From assembly GCA_947044405.1 (NCBI GenBank), contig CAMRHE010000156.1, positions 1,593,001-1,657,000 on the forward strand: a stretch of DNA of 64,000 nucleotides. The letters run 5' to 3'. Numbering within the stretch: the stretch's first letter is position 1; each line of letters starts with the position of its first letter. The notes under the pieces are model-generated. The model saw only the letters and a list, made by a program, of their open reading frames with translations. It did not search any database and had not been told where the DNA came from. Shown one piece after another: positions 36,940 to 47,034 of this stretch. The translations under genes and the position numbers were made by a program. This DNA is from Leptodactylus fallax (Eukaryota > Chordata > Amphibia > Anura > Leptodactylidae).

Positions 36940-36981
36940 TCCCACCAATTGTGCAAGTGGGAGAACTTGCACAATTGGTGG
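36940..36981. repeat. 17-bp-arm hairpin in Tc1 right terminus
   Basis: CCACCAATTGTGCAAGT, a short GGGAGA loop, then ACTTGCACAATTGGTGG. The left terminus has one copy only, in the order CCACCAATTGAGCAAGTTCTCCCACTT. Confidence 0.9.
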
Positions 36982-37230
36982 CTGACTAAATACTTTTTTT
37001 CCCCACTGTATACATAGGAAAACAATACTTTCCCTTCTACTATATTCATTCTTGGCAACAAAATCTACAACAATAAAAGCATAACTTTTCTGCAATGTGT
37101 GGCCTCAACCTTAAGGAGTTGCATGAGATAAGAAAAAAGATTAACTTTTTTTTTCAGAAACATTACATTCTTGGGCTTTGGCTTGTATTTCAATTCTGAA
37201 ATATCAGGTGCACCCAACAAACAAGAGTAG

Positions 37231-37490
37231 TGGAGGTCCAACTACTAGCACCCCCACTGATCAGATGTTCTCAGAAGCTAATATACAGAGAATTGAGCTG
37301 AACACATATATTGCTTTTCTCTGTGTAGTATCTGAGTCTCTGCAGCTTAACTCCCATTCTCTTGACCTACAGTATCCTAGTCTGACTATTATATAGAGAA
37401 TGGAGCTATTTGCTTCCTGTACCATTCTCTGAGTTTCAGCTCCTGAGAACATCTGATTGGTGGGGGTACTAGGTGTCAGACCCTCCATAA
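37231..37490. mobile_element. Palindromic MITE-like element
   Basis: The left arm AGCACCCCCACTGATCAGATGTTCTCAG is complementary to the right arm CTGAGAACATCTGATTGGTGGGGGT. The interior also shows weaker complementarity. No coding content. Confidence 0.75.
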
Positions 37491-38552
37491 TCTGATATGG
37501 ATGACTATCGATTGGCTATACAGCGAAGTTGGGAGGAGTTGGGTGTGTTGTAAGGGCGCTCAATAGGCAGTATTGGGACCACCATTATCAGAGCGGTCAC
37601 GCCATGAAACTCTGCTAAAATATCTTGGAATAGCAGTTGTAACTGCTTATAAAGAAATTTATTATTTGGCATTCGCCCCTGATGAATCTTGTTGAGGAAA
37701 CGCGTTGGGCAGTTTATTTAAACATCTAGGAGCTAGTTATATAAGTCAGTTGCAGTGTTGAATCTGATTTGCCCTTATTTGGAATACCTAGTCCAACTGA
37801 GTCCTGTTGGCGTGGCAATAGGCCAGTAGTCTCAGGATATAGGAGGAGTACTGGTTTCCATGTTTTATTTCATCTGAGACATCTTTGCAATTTGATTCAA
37901 CATGTAGCATGGCTGCAATATTTTTCAGGCAGTTGAGTTAGGTTCCATAGATCTATTTTATTAACATTTATGAGATTGCTTAGTCTAGGTGAATCAGACT
38001 TTGTCATAAGGTCATAAAATGTTCTATGGTTCTATGGTTATTGCACAGATAAGTAGTGCAGAGGAATCTTTTTGATCTGCTTTGTTTGGATGGCATTAGT
38101 GGATTTTAATAGTATTCGCCCTGATTGGGTTGGGTGATTCATTTTTAGTGGTTATTATTAAAAGTGAAGTTTTAAGCATTTTGATCTCCAAATTTCTCAT
38201 GTCCGTAAATTGTTTGATAGGTAAGGAGATGATCAATCTTTGATTAGTCAGTGAATTCTGTCTGCCTGTCAGCATGAAATGGCTCAAGTTATTTGGGTGT
38301 TGTATGCTCACATTGTTGCCTACTCACAGCATCTGAAGTCACCCCAGTTTTGGTGCATTCACTTCAAGTGCACTACCAGCAAAACCCTCCCACTTCTGAC
38401 TCCCATTCTTATTTCCTTATTCCACTCCGCTATTATGGTAACCTTAAATCCTGCCATGGCTTCATCAATCAAGTCACTGTACACTGCAACTGTGCACCCA
38501 TCAATATTAAAAAAAAACAGTTTTCTTTGCTATCCAGTGCTACCTTAGCCTG
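37491..38552. other. No gene; possible Penelope-type 3' end near 37675-37720
   Basis: CCCTGATGAATCTTG and GAGGAAACGCGTTGGGC resemble the 'GATGAA...GAAACGCGT' segment near the 3' ends of some amphibian retroelements. The remainder is unremarkable. Confidence 0.3.
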
Positions 38553-39596
38553 GCTAGCAGGGTCGGGCTGGCCCACCTGGAAACCAGTGAACCCCCAGTG
38601 GGCCCTCATGCCTTTAGTGGGCCCTACTGTACCCACGTGCCTTTAGTGGGCCCTATTGGACCCCCACTGCTTTTTTTAATAGGCTTTGGAGTTCTGGTAA
38701 CAGGCAGCGTAACGATTGCGGTCGCATGTGTGACTGCGACTGGAGTGACACAGAGCCTGCTGGAGATGGCTGGGGCCCCATAGCACCGTGCTGGTGATCA
38801 GGGAAAGCTTGGTTCCCCGACCGCTATACATATTGTTAATGGAAAGAGGCCCGGCATTACGTCAGCCCCTTTCCAATAGTGCAATTATACACTAGGGGCG
38901 CGTGACCACAGTTGCACGCAGAAGACCGAAGAGGATGCAGAAGACAGCTGGATGGAGTGAGGATGCCCAGGAGAGGTGAGGTAAGGTGAGGTATAAGTGT
39001 TTGTTATTTTCCATCACCATCCCTGGGCCTCCAATTATTATACTCTGGGGGTCTGAGGCGACCCCAGTGTAAAATAATAGCACTAAAACTAATTGGAGTG
39101 CCGAACTTAACGAATATTCATCAAATTTCGTGGGGTTCACCTATGGCGGCTTAAGGGGGACTCTTGGGAGCATTTTATACTGTTTGGGACCACTGTGGAG
39201 AGCATATTATACTGTATTGGGCCACTGTGGAGCATATTATAATACGTGGGGGCCACTGTGGAGCATATTCTGTGTGGGGGCCACTGTGCAGCACATTATA
39301 CTGTGTGGGGCCACTGTGGAGAAAATTATACTGTGTGAGGGCCACTGTGGAGCACATTATACTGTGTGGGGGCCACCGTGAAGCATATTGTACTGTGTCA
39401 GAGCCACTGTGCAGCATATTGTTCTTTTTGAGGCCACTGTGGAGCATATTATAGTGTGTGGGGGTCACTGTGCAGCATATTATACTGTGTGGGGGCCACC
39501 GTGGAGTATATTATACTGTGTGGGGCCCCTTCATTATTTACACCACACCGCATATATTTTATAGCAGACATGTGATATTATTACAGCCTGTAATTA
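38553..39596. mobile_element. hAT-type composite fragment, interrupted by Tc1 element 5
   Basis: The left end reads CAGGGTCGGGCTGGCCCACC, a hAT terminus class. It is followed by a hairpin module (about 39034-39080), a minisatellite (39160-39530) and a segment (39531-39590) that is the reverse complement of 11130-11215 in the hAT element at 11019. The sequence is cut at the TA where Tc1 element 5 begins. The partner terminus is lost. Confidence 0.55.
39160..39530 (+). repeat. Minisatellite, 37-39 bp unit, nine to ten copies
   Basis: GTGTGGGGGCCACTGTGGAGCATATTATACT units. Same family as 8428, 11210 (reverse) and 33838 (reverse). Confidence 0.92.
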
Positions 39597-40470
39597 CAGT
39601 GGGTACGGAAAGTATTCAGAACCCTTTAAATTTTTCATTCTTTGATTCATTGCAGCCATTTGCTAAAAGCAAAAAAGTTCATTTTATTTCTGATTAATTT
39701 ACACTCAGCACCCCATCTTGACAGAAGAAAACCCAGAAATGTAGATATTTTTGCAAATTTATTAAAAAAGAAAAACTGAAATATCACATGGTCATAAGTA
39801 TTCAGACCCTTTGCTCAGTATTGAGTAGAAGCACCCCTTTGAGCTAGTACAGCCTTGAGTTTTCTTGGGAATGATCCAGTTTTTCACATCTGGATTTCAG
39901 GATCCTCTGCCATTCTTCCTTGCAGATCCTCTCCAGTTCCGTCAGTTTGGATGGTGAATGTTGGTGGACAGCCATTTTCAGGTCTCTCCAGAGATGCTCA
40001 ATTGGGTTGAAGTCAGGGCTCTGGCTGGGCCAGTCAAGAATGGTCACAGAGTTGTTCCGAAGCCACTCCTTTGTTATTTTAGCTGTGAGCTTAGTGTCAT
40101 TATCTTGTTGGAAGGTATACCTTCGGCCCAGTCTGAGGTCCAGAGCACTCTTGAAGAGGTTTTCTTCCAGAATATCTCTGTACTTGGCCGCATTCATCTT
40201 TCCTTCAAATGCAATCAGTCGTCCTTTCCCTTCAGCTGAAAAACACTCCCATAGCATGATGATGCCACCACCATGTTTCACTGTTGGGATTGTATTGGGC
40301 AGGTGATGAGCAGTTCCTGGTTTTCTCCACACATACCGCTTAGAATTAACGCCAAAAAGTTCAATCTTCGTCTCATCAGACCACAGAATCTTATTTCTCA
40401 TATTCTGGGAGTCCTTCATGTGTTTTTTTGGCAAACTCTATGCGGGCTTTCATATGGCTTGCATTGAGGA
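39597..40470 (-). mobile_element. Tc1/mariner element 5, truncated
   Basis: Begins CAGTGGGTACGGAAAGTATTCAG after TA (39595-39596) and contains a long left inverted repeat. It stops near 40470, within the transposase region, without its other end. Same family as element 6 (60120-61357). Confidence 0.9.
39844..40468 (-). pseudogene. Tc1 transposase C-terminal two-thirds
   Basis: Visible in one frame: [17 protein letters not shown] (first Asp), [32 protein letters not shown] (second Asp kept, the DPKH box altered) and FNPIEHLW (Glu). The C-terminal tail after KSRCEKL is frameshifted (DHSQENSRLY). The DNA-binding N-terminus is deleted at the break near 40470. Confidence 0.9.
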
Positions 40471-40715
40471 GAAGCTTACCACCCCTTGAGAACCACTGCT
40501 TTAGATGAACACTGACTATATACAGTATTACATTGTCAACATTTGTATTTGTATTATAGCTATAACACTAGAATACCCAACATTAGCACCCAATGCGATC
40601 AGTCCATGGACGGGGAAACTCAAAAAAGAAGCTGTAATGAGCGGATAACCATTTTCATGAAAAATTGTGGTGAGCATAAGAAAATACTGCAAATGTCTAT
40701 ACCTTGTATACCATC
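40471..40715. other. No gene seen; target region of the LTR element
   Basis: Unique-looking sequence ending in CCATC immediately before the LTR. Confidence 0.4.
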
Positions 40716-41256
40716 TGTGATAATTTGGGGAATTAAACTCAAAATGGCGGCTTCTCCTGGTCCGGACAGCGGTGGTTCATGGTACTGGGCGCCGGAAAGA
40801 TAGCTTTCAGACGGTCCAAGTGTAAAATAAAAATGGCTTTATTCAGCTTAACTGCAACATAACAAAACAACAAAAAACCTATGCCACAGTTAGGGCCTAA
40901 CTCACTCCTTGAGCCCCTAACTGTCCTGACTGTTGCTCAGCTCCAGCAACAGTCCTCTGTGGACACCAGCCCTCTGGGACAGAGCCTATCTCTCTGTCCT
41001 AGCTGGTCCACTCCTGTGGACGCCAGCCCTCTGGGACAGAGCCTCTCTCTCGGTTCTAGCTGGTCCACTCCTGTAGACGCCAGCCCTCTGGGACAGAGCC
41101 TCTCTCTCTCTGTCCTAGCTGGTCCACCACTTCCTGCTTCCTGCAGGACACTCCAGCCCTCCTGGAGTTACATGCCACCACCCAAAGGCATGGCTGAGAG
41201 CCTTTTCTGGCCTGGCCTGGGTCGCTCAACAGCGCCCTCTGGCTCACATAATTACA
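40716..41256 (-). repeat. 3' LTR of the myosin-carrying element
   Basis: 541 bp, plus-strand ends TGTGATAATTTGG and TAATTACA. Contains three copies of a roughly 57-60 bp unit (CCAGCCCTCTGGGACAGAGCC, 40965-41135), one fewer than the 5' LTR. AATAAA on the minus strand at 40838-40843. Confidence 0.85.
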
Positions 41257-44200
41257 TACCCTCACCCTCAGCTCACTACCCATGGAGTGAGCTACAATGG
41301 GACGAGACATCCTATGACGAAGTCCCTCTTCAACCAAGTAGGCCTGTCCAGTGTCTCTCCAGAATTCCCAATCTGGGGGTCTCTTCTTCCAGATTCCGGT
41401 TACTCGACACTTCCGGTTTCTTATCACATTAACTGCTACGTCAAGATCCTGGCCATTCTCTGCAAAGGCAAGTTTTTCTTCATCACCTTCACAATTCGCC
41501 ATACAGGGGATCACATCATTTTCATCACATTTCTCGCCATAGTCTTCAGCTATCCCATTGCAGGACTTTGATTCCTTTAGTGAATAGCCGTAAGAATTTT
41601 CATCTTCTCCTATCCTGAATCCACAAGAGCTCAAAGACCAACTAACACGTACTTCATGCACATCAATATCTTTAGAGTATAACTGTACTTTTTCCGTAAC
41701 CTTCATCTCAAAACAAACTTTGCCATCACCATCAAGGCTTAGAAGTTTAGGAGACATAGGCTGCTTGCTCTCCTCTTTGTTTGAGATACACAATCTCTGT
41801 ACTGCAATATCTTCTCCTTCTGCACGAGGGCCATACCGTACACCCTCACATAATAGATCACGCTGAACTACATTTTCTGGCATGTCTTTAACAACTGTCA
41901 CATCTTTGGTGACATGTAACCATCTCTTACTTCCTGACTCCCCCTTCACAGACAACATGGAGTCATTATTCACCCTTTGTCCACCAGACATTTGACTAGA
42001 GACAGGTACAGCAACACCGTTATCCACAATGGCTTCAGACACTTTAGCTGTTGGGACAACATATGCGTGGTCAGTATTCTTACGGACTCTTGTTCCACAC
42101 TTTTGGTGACCCTTCACCTTATTTACCATCTCACATGGTTTCATCATAATCTGATCATTGGTATCAACATCAGTGGACAGGTCACTCATGTCTGTCTGAC
42201 TCAATGATTCTCCTTTCTCTGCCTCTATGCTGGCAGCTTTTTCCAATTCTAACGCCTTCTGTAGCACACAAATCTCTGATTCCAGCTCCAGAAGTTTCTT
42301 CACTGCGACATTTTTCTGTGCCGCTTCCATCTCAGTCTTTACTAGTGCACCTTGCAGCTCTGATTCTTTAGAGGTTAACAGGCTCTGCAGCGAATCCTTC
42401 TCAGCTTCTAGTGCTGACAGCTTTGAAGATAGGGCAGATGCCGACTGTTCAGTATTGGATAGAGACTGCTGCAATCGATCCAATTCTTCTCTTTTAGATT
42501 CCACTTCGGTTTTTAACTGTGCTATCTGAACAGTGCGCTCTTCCAACTTTATTTCTGACTCGCGCTTCACGTGATCCATCTGAAACTCCAGCTGTTTCTT
42601 GATGCGTGCAATTTCCTCCTGCTGGTTCACTTGCACCTTTAGTTTAGCAACAAGCATTTTTAGATCTACAATCTCAGCAGACAAATTAGACAGGTTTCCC
42701 TCAAACTGAATCTTCATGTCTTCTATCTGGAGGTCCAATTCTCTCTTGGCCTTTTCCAGCTTGTCATAAGCATTAGCTTTGTTCTCATACAATATCTGCA
42801 CAGATTCCAGGTTTTTCTCAACTTCATCCTTGGAGCTAACCAAATTCTCCATTTAAGTGCACAGTTGCTTGTTGAGCCTCTCTAACTCGGCCTTCAATTC
42901 AAGGGCCTCTGCTTCAGCACGGTCACATTCTTCTGCATATCTAGCATAAAGAGTCTTCTCTTCACCAAGCAGCTGATCAAACTTTTTCTGCTTCCTTTCC
43001 AAATTTGACACCATCCGACGTTGATGATCAAGGTCTACACCTACATCTTCTATTTCCTGCTGCAGTCTAATTTTCGTCTTCTCAAGTTTGTCATAAGCAG
43101 CAACCTTCTCCTCAAACCGTTGATTTGTAGCTTCTAGCTCCTTTTGCAACCTTTCCTTTAGTTCTTCAACAGAGTCCAAGGACCCAATACTATCTTGCAT
43201 TTTTTTCTTCATATCAGTCGCCTGAGCCTGTAGTGTTGAAATCTGCTTTGTCAAATCTCTTTTTGCTATCTCCTCTTCCTCTAGTTGCTCAAGGAAACCA
43301 TTTTTCTCATCTTCCATTTGCTTTAGTTTTGTACTAAGGTCAAGCTTCTGACAAGTTTCTTCTTGCAAAAGTTCCTGAGTGTCCTGAAGCTGAGATTCTA
43401 GTGTAGAAAAATCTTTGGAAAGTTTGATAAACTTGCTGTCTGCTTGAGAAAGAAGCCTTGTGACATTATTCAATTCCACCTGCAGTCTATTTGCCTTGCC
43501 TAGTAGTTCTGCTTGAAATCTGTCCCCTTCTGTGACTTTTAGTTGCATCACTTGAAGTTGAGTCTCTACTTTTTTATGACTCTCCTGTAAGGCTTGCACT
43601 TTCTGAGCATGGACAGACGACATTTCCATCAAATCTTTGTCTTTATTTTGCACCAAAACAGACAATTTCTCATTATCTTCACAAGACCCTGACAGCGCCC
43701 TCTCCAGGCTACATATTCTAGCTTTGAGTTCACTTTCTCTTTGTTCCAGAACTCCAGCTTTACTTTGCCATTCGTGGATTTCACCATTTAGGCGAACCTG
43801 ATGCAAGTTTTGCTCTGACTGCAATGTCTGCACCACAGATTCTAAATCACTCTCTCGGTCAGACACATACTTCCTCAGCTCGGCAATTTCATTTTCTTTG
43901 TCAGGTAAGGCAGCCGAAAGGTTTACACACATCCTAACTTGGTCATCCAGACATTCTGATTGACTCTGCAAAAATTCACTTCTCTCACATTTAGCAGTTT
44001 CAAGGTCATCTCTTAATTTTTCAATGACACTCTTTTGGCAATGGAGTCTTGAACATGCTGCTCGTTTAAATCCTGCAATTGCTTCTCAAGCACTTGCTTT
44101 TGCTCTACACTCTGTATAACTTCATTAGACAGAGCACATTTCATTTCTGCAAACTCCTTCTTAGTGACACAGTCCATTCCAGGCAAACCCAGTACCACAT

Positions 44201-44609
44201 TTTCACAATGACTAGGATATAACCTCTTTATAGAGTTAAGCTCTGCCTTCAACTTAAGGTTCTCTCTTTCTGATACCAAAAGTTGCCATTTCCAATCAGA
44301 TATTTCATTCTCATACATAAACCTGATGGTTTTATTCTCATCTTGAAGCTGCTGCACCCTAACATTTTCATCTTTGGCGTGTTCATGCACTCCATTATGA
44401 GACACACACTCAGCAGGGACATATTCCATCATAGAACAGAGGTGCTTTAGAAAAATTGAGTCACCATCATGCAACCCTTTATCTTTACTTGCATTCCACA
44501 TGATCTGTTCCGGGTTTTGTATCTCTCTGCATTCATACTGCTGCACTAATAAACCTGTGCATAACTTCTCTGCTTTTTTACAAGCTGAAATTCTCTTTTT
44601 CTTGCCCAT
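41056..44609 (-). pseudogene. Chimeric coiled-coil protein with non-muscle myosin II rod modules
   Basis: The frame starts MGKKKRISACKKAEKL at 44609 and would encode about 1,180 residues, with two lesions: a 1-nt deletion near 44030 (CCAAAAG) and a TAA at 42853-42855 replacing a Glu codon. Residues 1-200 are mixed and partly coiled. The middle (about 43600-42800) is heptad-rich and reads [15 protein letters not shown], then [59 protein letters not shown] and [11 protein letters not shown]. These are signature strings of the MYH9/MYH10 rod, in host order but with short deletions. A further block at about 42360-42265 ([16 protein letters not shown]) matches a rod part that in host myosin lies upstream, so modules are permuted. 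The last 300 residues (about 42190 onward) are acidic, non-coiled and unrecognised. The frame reads through the purine tract and about 67 codons into the LTR. There is no motor domain and no introns. A structural, filament-interfering or gag-like assembly role is speculation. Confidence 0.7.
41257..41276 (-). promoter_or_regulatory. Polypurine-tract-like sequence
   Basis: The minus strand reads GAGCTGAGGGTGAGGGTA immediately before the 3' LTR start, the position expected for the plus-strand DNA primer. It is interrupted by a few T residues. Confidence 0.5.
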
Positions 44610-44710
44610 GGTTTACTAACAAAATTACACAATATTCCACAGCAACCTTGGGTTCAACCGACAGCAACTTTTTACTATCTTCTGCAGTCACCTGTATTCA
44701 AACAGTTAAC

Positions 44711-44984
44711 TTATGTGGCACTACAACAACCAGCATTTTCTTCTGTCTTCCACAGAAAACACCAACATGGCACCATAGCCTTTCACATAGACTTGTTTAT
44801 GTGGCACTACAACAACCAGCATTTTCTTCTGTCTTCCACAGAAAACACCAATATGGCACCATAGCCTTTCACATAGACTGTTTGCAATATCCATCTTCTA
44901 TTTATGTGGCACTACAACAACCAGCATTTTCTTCTGTCTTCCACAGAAAACACCAACATGGCACCATAGCCTTTCACATACACT
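44711..44984 (-). repeat. Leader triplication, about 82-bp core
   Basis: Three near-identical direct copies of a block running from TTATGTGGCACTACAACAAC to CCTTTCACATA (plus strand), at about 44711, 44798 and 44902. The third spacer includes an additional 17-20 bp. They lie between the 5' LTR and the ATG of the myosin-like frame. Confidence 0.93.
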
Positions 44985-45280
44985 TGTTTGCAATATCCAG
45001 CTTCTATACACATTGCTTACTTTCTTGCCGTCAGCAAGTACTTTATAGACTTCTGTGCCACAGTATACACAAAGTCCATTCCCTGGATTCCTCATCCAGA
45101 GTTTTTACTTTCACCAGTTTTTTTGCACACACTTTGCTATGTTGCAATTCACTCACCCCTTTCTGGGCTTCTCAGTTGAAATCACCGATTTCTTCCAGCT
45201 GTAGGCCACAATGCACACTTAGCAGTACTGCAGTCACCAATCACTTGCCTTCCAGGACTTGCGTGGATCTCTTTATGCGC

Positions 45281-45294
45281 GCGTTTCTCCACCA
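45281..45294 (-). promoter_or_regulatory. Primer-binding-site-like sequence
   Basis: TGGTGGAGAAACGC on the minus strand, two bases after the 5' LTR end. It begins with TGG, complementary to the CCA end of tRNAs. The first eight bases equal those of the Gmr1-like element's site at 55334. Confidence 0.6.
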
Positions 45295-45296
45295 TA

Positions 45297-45892
45297 TGCG
45301 ATAATTTGGGGAATTAAACTCAAAATGGCGGCTTCTCCTGGTCCGGACAGCGGTGGTTCATGGTACTGGGCACCGGAAAGATAGCTTTCAGACGGTCCAA
45401 GTGTAAAATAAAAATGGCTTTATTCAGCTTAACTGCAACATAACAAAACAACAAAAAACCTATGCCACAGTTAGGGCCTAACTAACTCCTTGAGCCCCTA
45501 GCTGTCCTGATTGTTGCTCATCTCCAGCAGCAGTCCTCTGTGGACGCCAGCCCTCTGGGACAGAGCCTATCTCTCTGTCCTAGCTGGTCCACTTCTGTGG
45601 ACGCCAGCCCTCTGGGACAGAGCCTCTCTCTCTGTCCTAGCTGGTCCACTCCTTTGGACGCCAGCCCTCTGGGACAGAGCCTATCTCTCTGTCCTAGCTG
45701 GTCCACTCCTGTGGACGCCAGCCCTCTGGGACAGAGCCTCTCTTTCTGTCCTAGCTGGTCCACCACTTCCTGCTTCCTGCAGGACACTCCAGCCCTCCTG
45801 GAGTTACGTGGCACCACCCAAAGGCGTGGCTGAGAGCCTTTTCTGGCCTGGCCTGGGTCGCTCAACAGCGCCCTCTGGCTCACATACTTACA
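45297..45892 (-). repeat. 5' LTR of the myosin-carrying element
   Basis: 596 bp. Plus-strand ends TGCGATAATTTGG and TACTTACA. Contains four copies of the roughly 57-60 bp unit (45540-45765) and minus-strand AATAAA at 45419-45424. Similar to 40716-41256 throughout except for the extra unit, implying a young element. Confidence 0.85.
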
Positions 45893-45954
45893 CATCTTAT
45901 ATCTTGTCATCATCTGAACTGTGATTTATATGAGCAGCACTGTGGATAAGAATT

Positions 45955-46073
45955 AAGCAAATCCCATCCACATGCCGTATGGGAAACTCTGCAGCATAAA
46001 GTGACTTGTGCTGTTGGTTTTAAACCTACAACATGTCAATTATTGCTGCCGATTTCAACACTTTTGTTTTTAA
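45955..46073. repeat. Fragment of GCAAATCCCATCCACA-type repeat
   Basis: Shares GCAAATCCCATCCACA and CATGTCAATTAT with the duplicated repeat at 52972-53480. It occupies what would be the serpin 3' untranslated region. Confidence 0.55.
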
Positions 46074-46473
46074 TCATGGCTTTTGAAATACTCCATAAAA
46101 GAGAAAGCACTTGCTCAGCAGATCTCGTATAATGAAGAGGAATGGATGGTCTGCTTTGAAGGTCTTTTGTGGAAGCTTTAAGGACAGAAATCCCAAATGA
46201 TCATCAGCACTAGTTACTTCTTCAGTACCATCTTCATCTGCCTCCACAGTTACCAGGTTAATGACGTCTGACACATGCAAACTTTCATGGGATATTTCAG
46301 ACAGGTTTGACTTTGTGTAACTGAAAACATCGGTCATTCCTATGTGACGCAGGATGTCCTTCATTGAATGGCTGCTATCTTGAAGTGAGGAAGATAAACC
46401 TCAGTGAATGTTTTCTTCATATTGTCTGGGTTGGTCCAGTTATCCAGTTGCTCATATGATGGTTTTGTTGTAT
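46074..46473 (-). pseudogene. Serpin (clade-B-like) terminal exon, frameshifted
   Basis: The exon follows an acceptor (ATTTATATTTCAG, AG at 46474-46475). It encodes SYEQLDNWTNPDNMKKTFTE, then VYLPHFK, MKDILRHIGMTDVFSYTKSN, LHVSDVINLVTVEADEDGTE and FKADHPFLFIIRD, ending FLFYGVFQKP and TGA at 46074-46076. These are the last-exon landmarks of serpins: helix and strand around the EVYLP segment, the GMTD box, the reactive-centre loop hinge and the FxADHPFLF signature. Two 1-nt deletions break the frame, near 46465 and near 46378. The hinge reads EDGTEEVTSADD instead of the Ala-rich EEGTEAAAAT needed for loop insertion, so even an intact product would probably not inhibit proteases by the usual mechanism. 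Since both lesions are single-base, assembly error cannot be excluded. Confidence 0.8.
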
Positions 46474-46539
46474 CTGAAATATAAATGATTCAAAAAGAAT
46501 GCGTAAGAAGAAAATGGTTTGCTGAGAGAAGATCCTTAG

Positions 46540-47030
46540 AGGGGTATTCCCATGAACATAAATAATCATATCTATATTGGTAGATAATTAAAAGTTAAAT
46601 ATTTTTGCAAATATAAGTAGTTAAAAATTCTGCAGCGTCTTAAAGATTTTCTCTATCTTAGTGATGACAGTCTGTTGTCTTGATTGCTTGCCAATGGATA
46701 CAACCACAAATGCAGAAACTTTCTATGGTCTGGGACTTGTCAGGAACCAAGCCATGATTTTCTTACTGTAGCTGGGTTATCAGGCAGGGACACTACACGT
46801 ATCAGAAGATATCCCAGCCACAATAAGGAAATTATGGCTGATTTTCTGACCTTAGAAAGTTCCTGCATTCATGGTCGTATCCACCGATCAAGACAACAAC
46901 TTGTGACCACAAGATAGTTAGAGAAAATATTTAAAACGCTGCAAAATGTTTAATTACTTATATTTGCAAAAATGTTTAACTTTTAATAATCTACAAATTA
47001 AAAAATGGTTATGATCATGGGAATACCCCT
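46540..47030. mobile_element. TTAA-type palindromic element in the serpin intron
   Basis: Ends AGGGGTATTCCCATGA and its complement TCATGGGAATACCCCT, with TTAA at 47031-47034 and TTAG at 46536-46539 (one substitution). Long inner complementarity (GTTAAATATTTTTGCAAATATAAG and the complement near 46960). No coding frame. PiggyBac-like by its target site. Confidence 0.7.
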
Positions 47031-47034
47031 TTAA

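Larger units (their letters stand above)
35403..37008 (+). mobile_element. Tc1/mariner element 4, full length
   Basis: Termini CAGTGGGGAAAAAAGTATTTAG and complement, flanked by TA (35401-35402 and 37009-37010); 1,606 bp. The right inverted repeat has a local inverted duplication (36940-36981) not present in the left one. Confidence 0.93.
40716..45892 (-). mobile_element. Non-autonomous LTR retrotransposon carrying a myosin-rod-like gene
   Basis: Two similar direct repeats (40716-41256 and 45297-45892) with TG...CA ends bound a 4.0-kb interior. CATC precedes the left LTR and follows the right one, a candidate 4-bp target duplication. On the minus strand the order is LTR, a 2-nt gap, TGGTGGAG (PBS-like), a leader with triplicated units, a roughly 1,180-codon frame, a purine-rich tract, LTR. 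AATAAA lies in each LTR on this strand. There is no gag, protease, reverse transcriptase or integrase anywhere in the interior, so copying would need an outside element. The terminus TGTAAG, the PBS TGGTGGAG and its 2-nt spacing are shared with the Gmr1-like element at 54779. The coding cargo is described at 41056-44609. A segmental duplication flanking a processed gene is the main alternative, but it would not explain the PBS/PPT positions. Confidence 0.75.

Noticed and set aside
39130..39468. Open frames on both strands through the minisatellite
   Set aside because: Periodic artefacts of 37-39 bp units; no start or codon pattern.
41056..44609. Exon of a genuine host myosin heavy-chain gene
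   Set aside because: No introns over 3.5 kb, no motor domain, modules permuted, and the frame is bounded by LTRs.
45511..45924. Repetitive proteins [18 protein letters not shown] and antisense
   Set aside because: Shadows of the LTR internal tandem units; at most a tail of the retroelement frame, not a gene.
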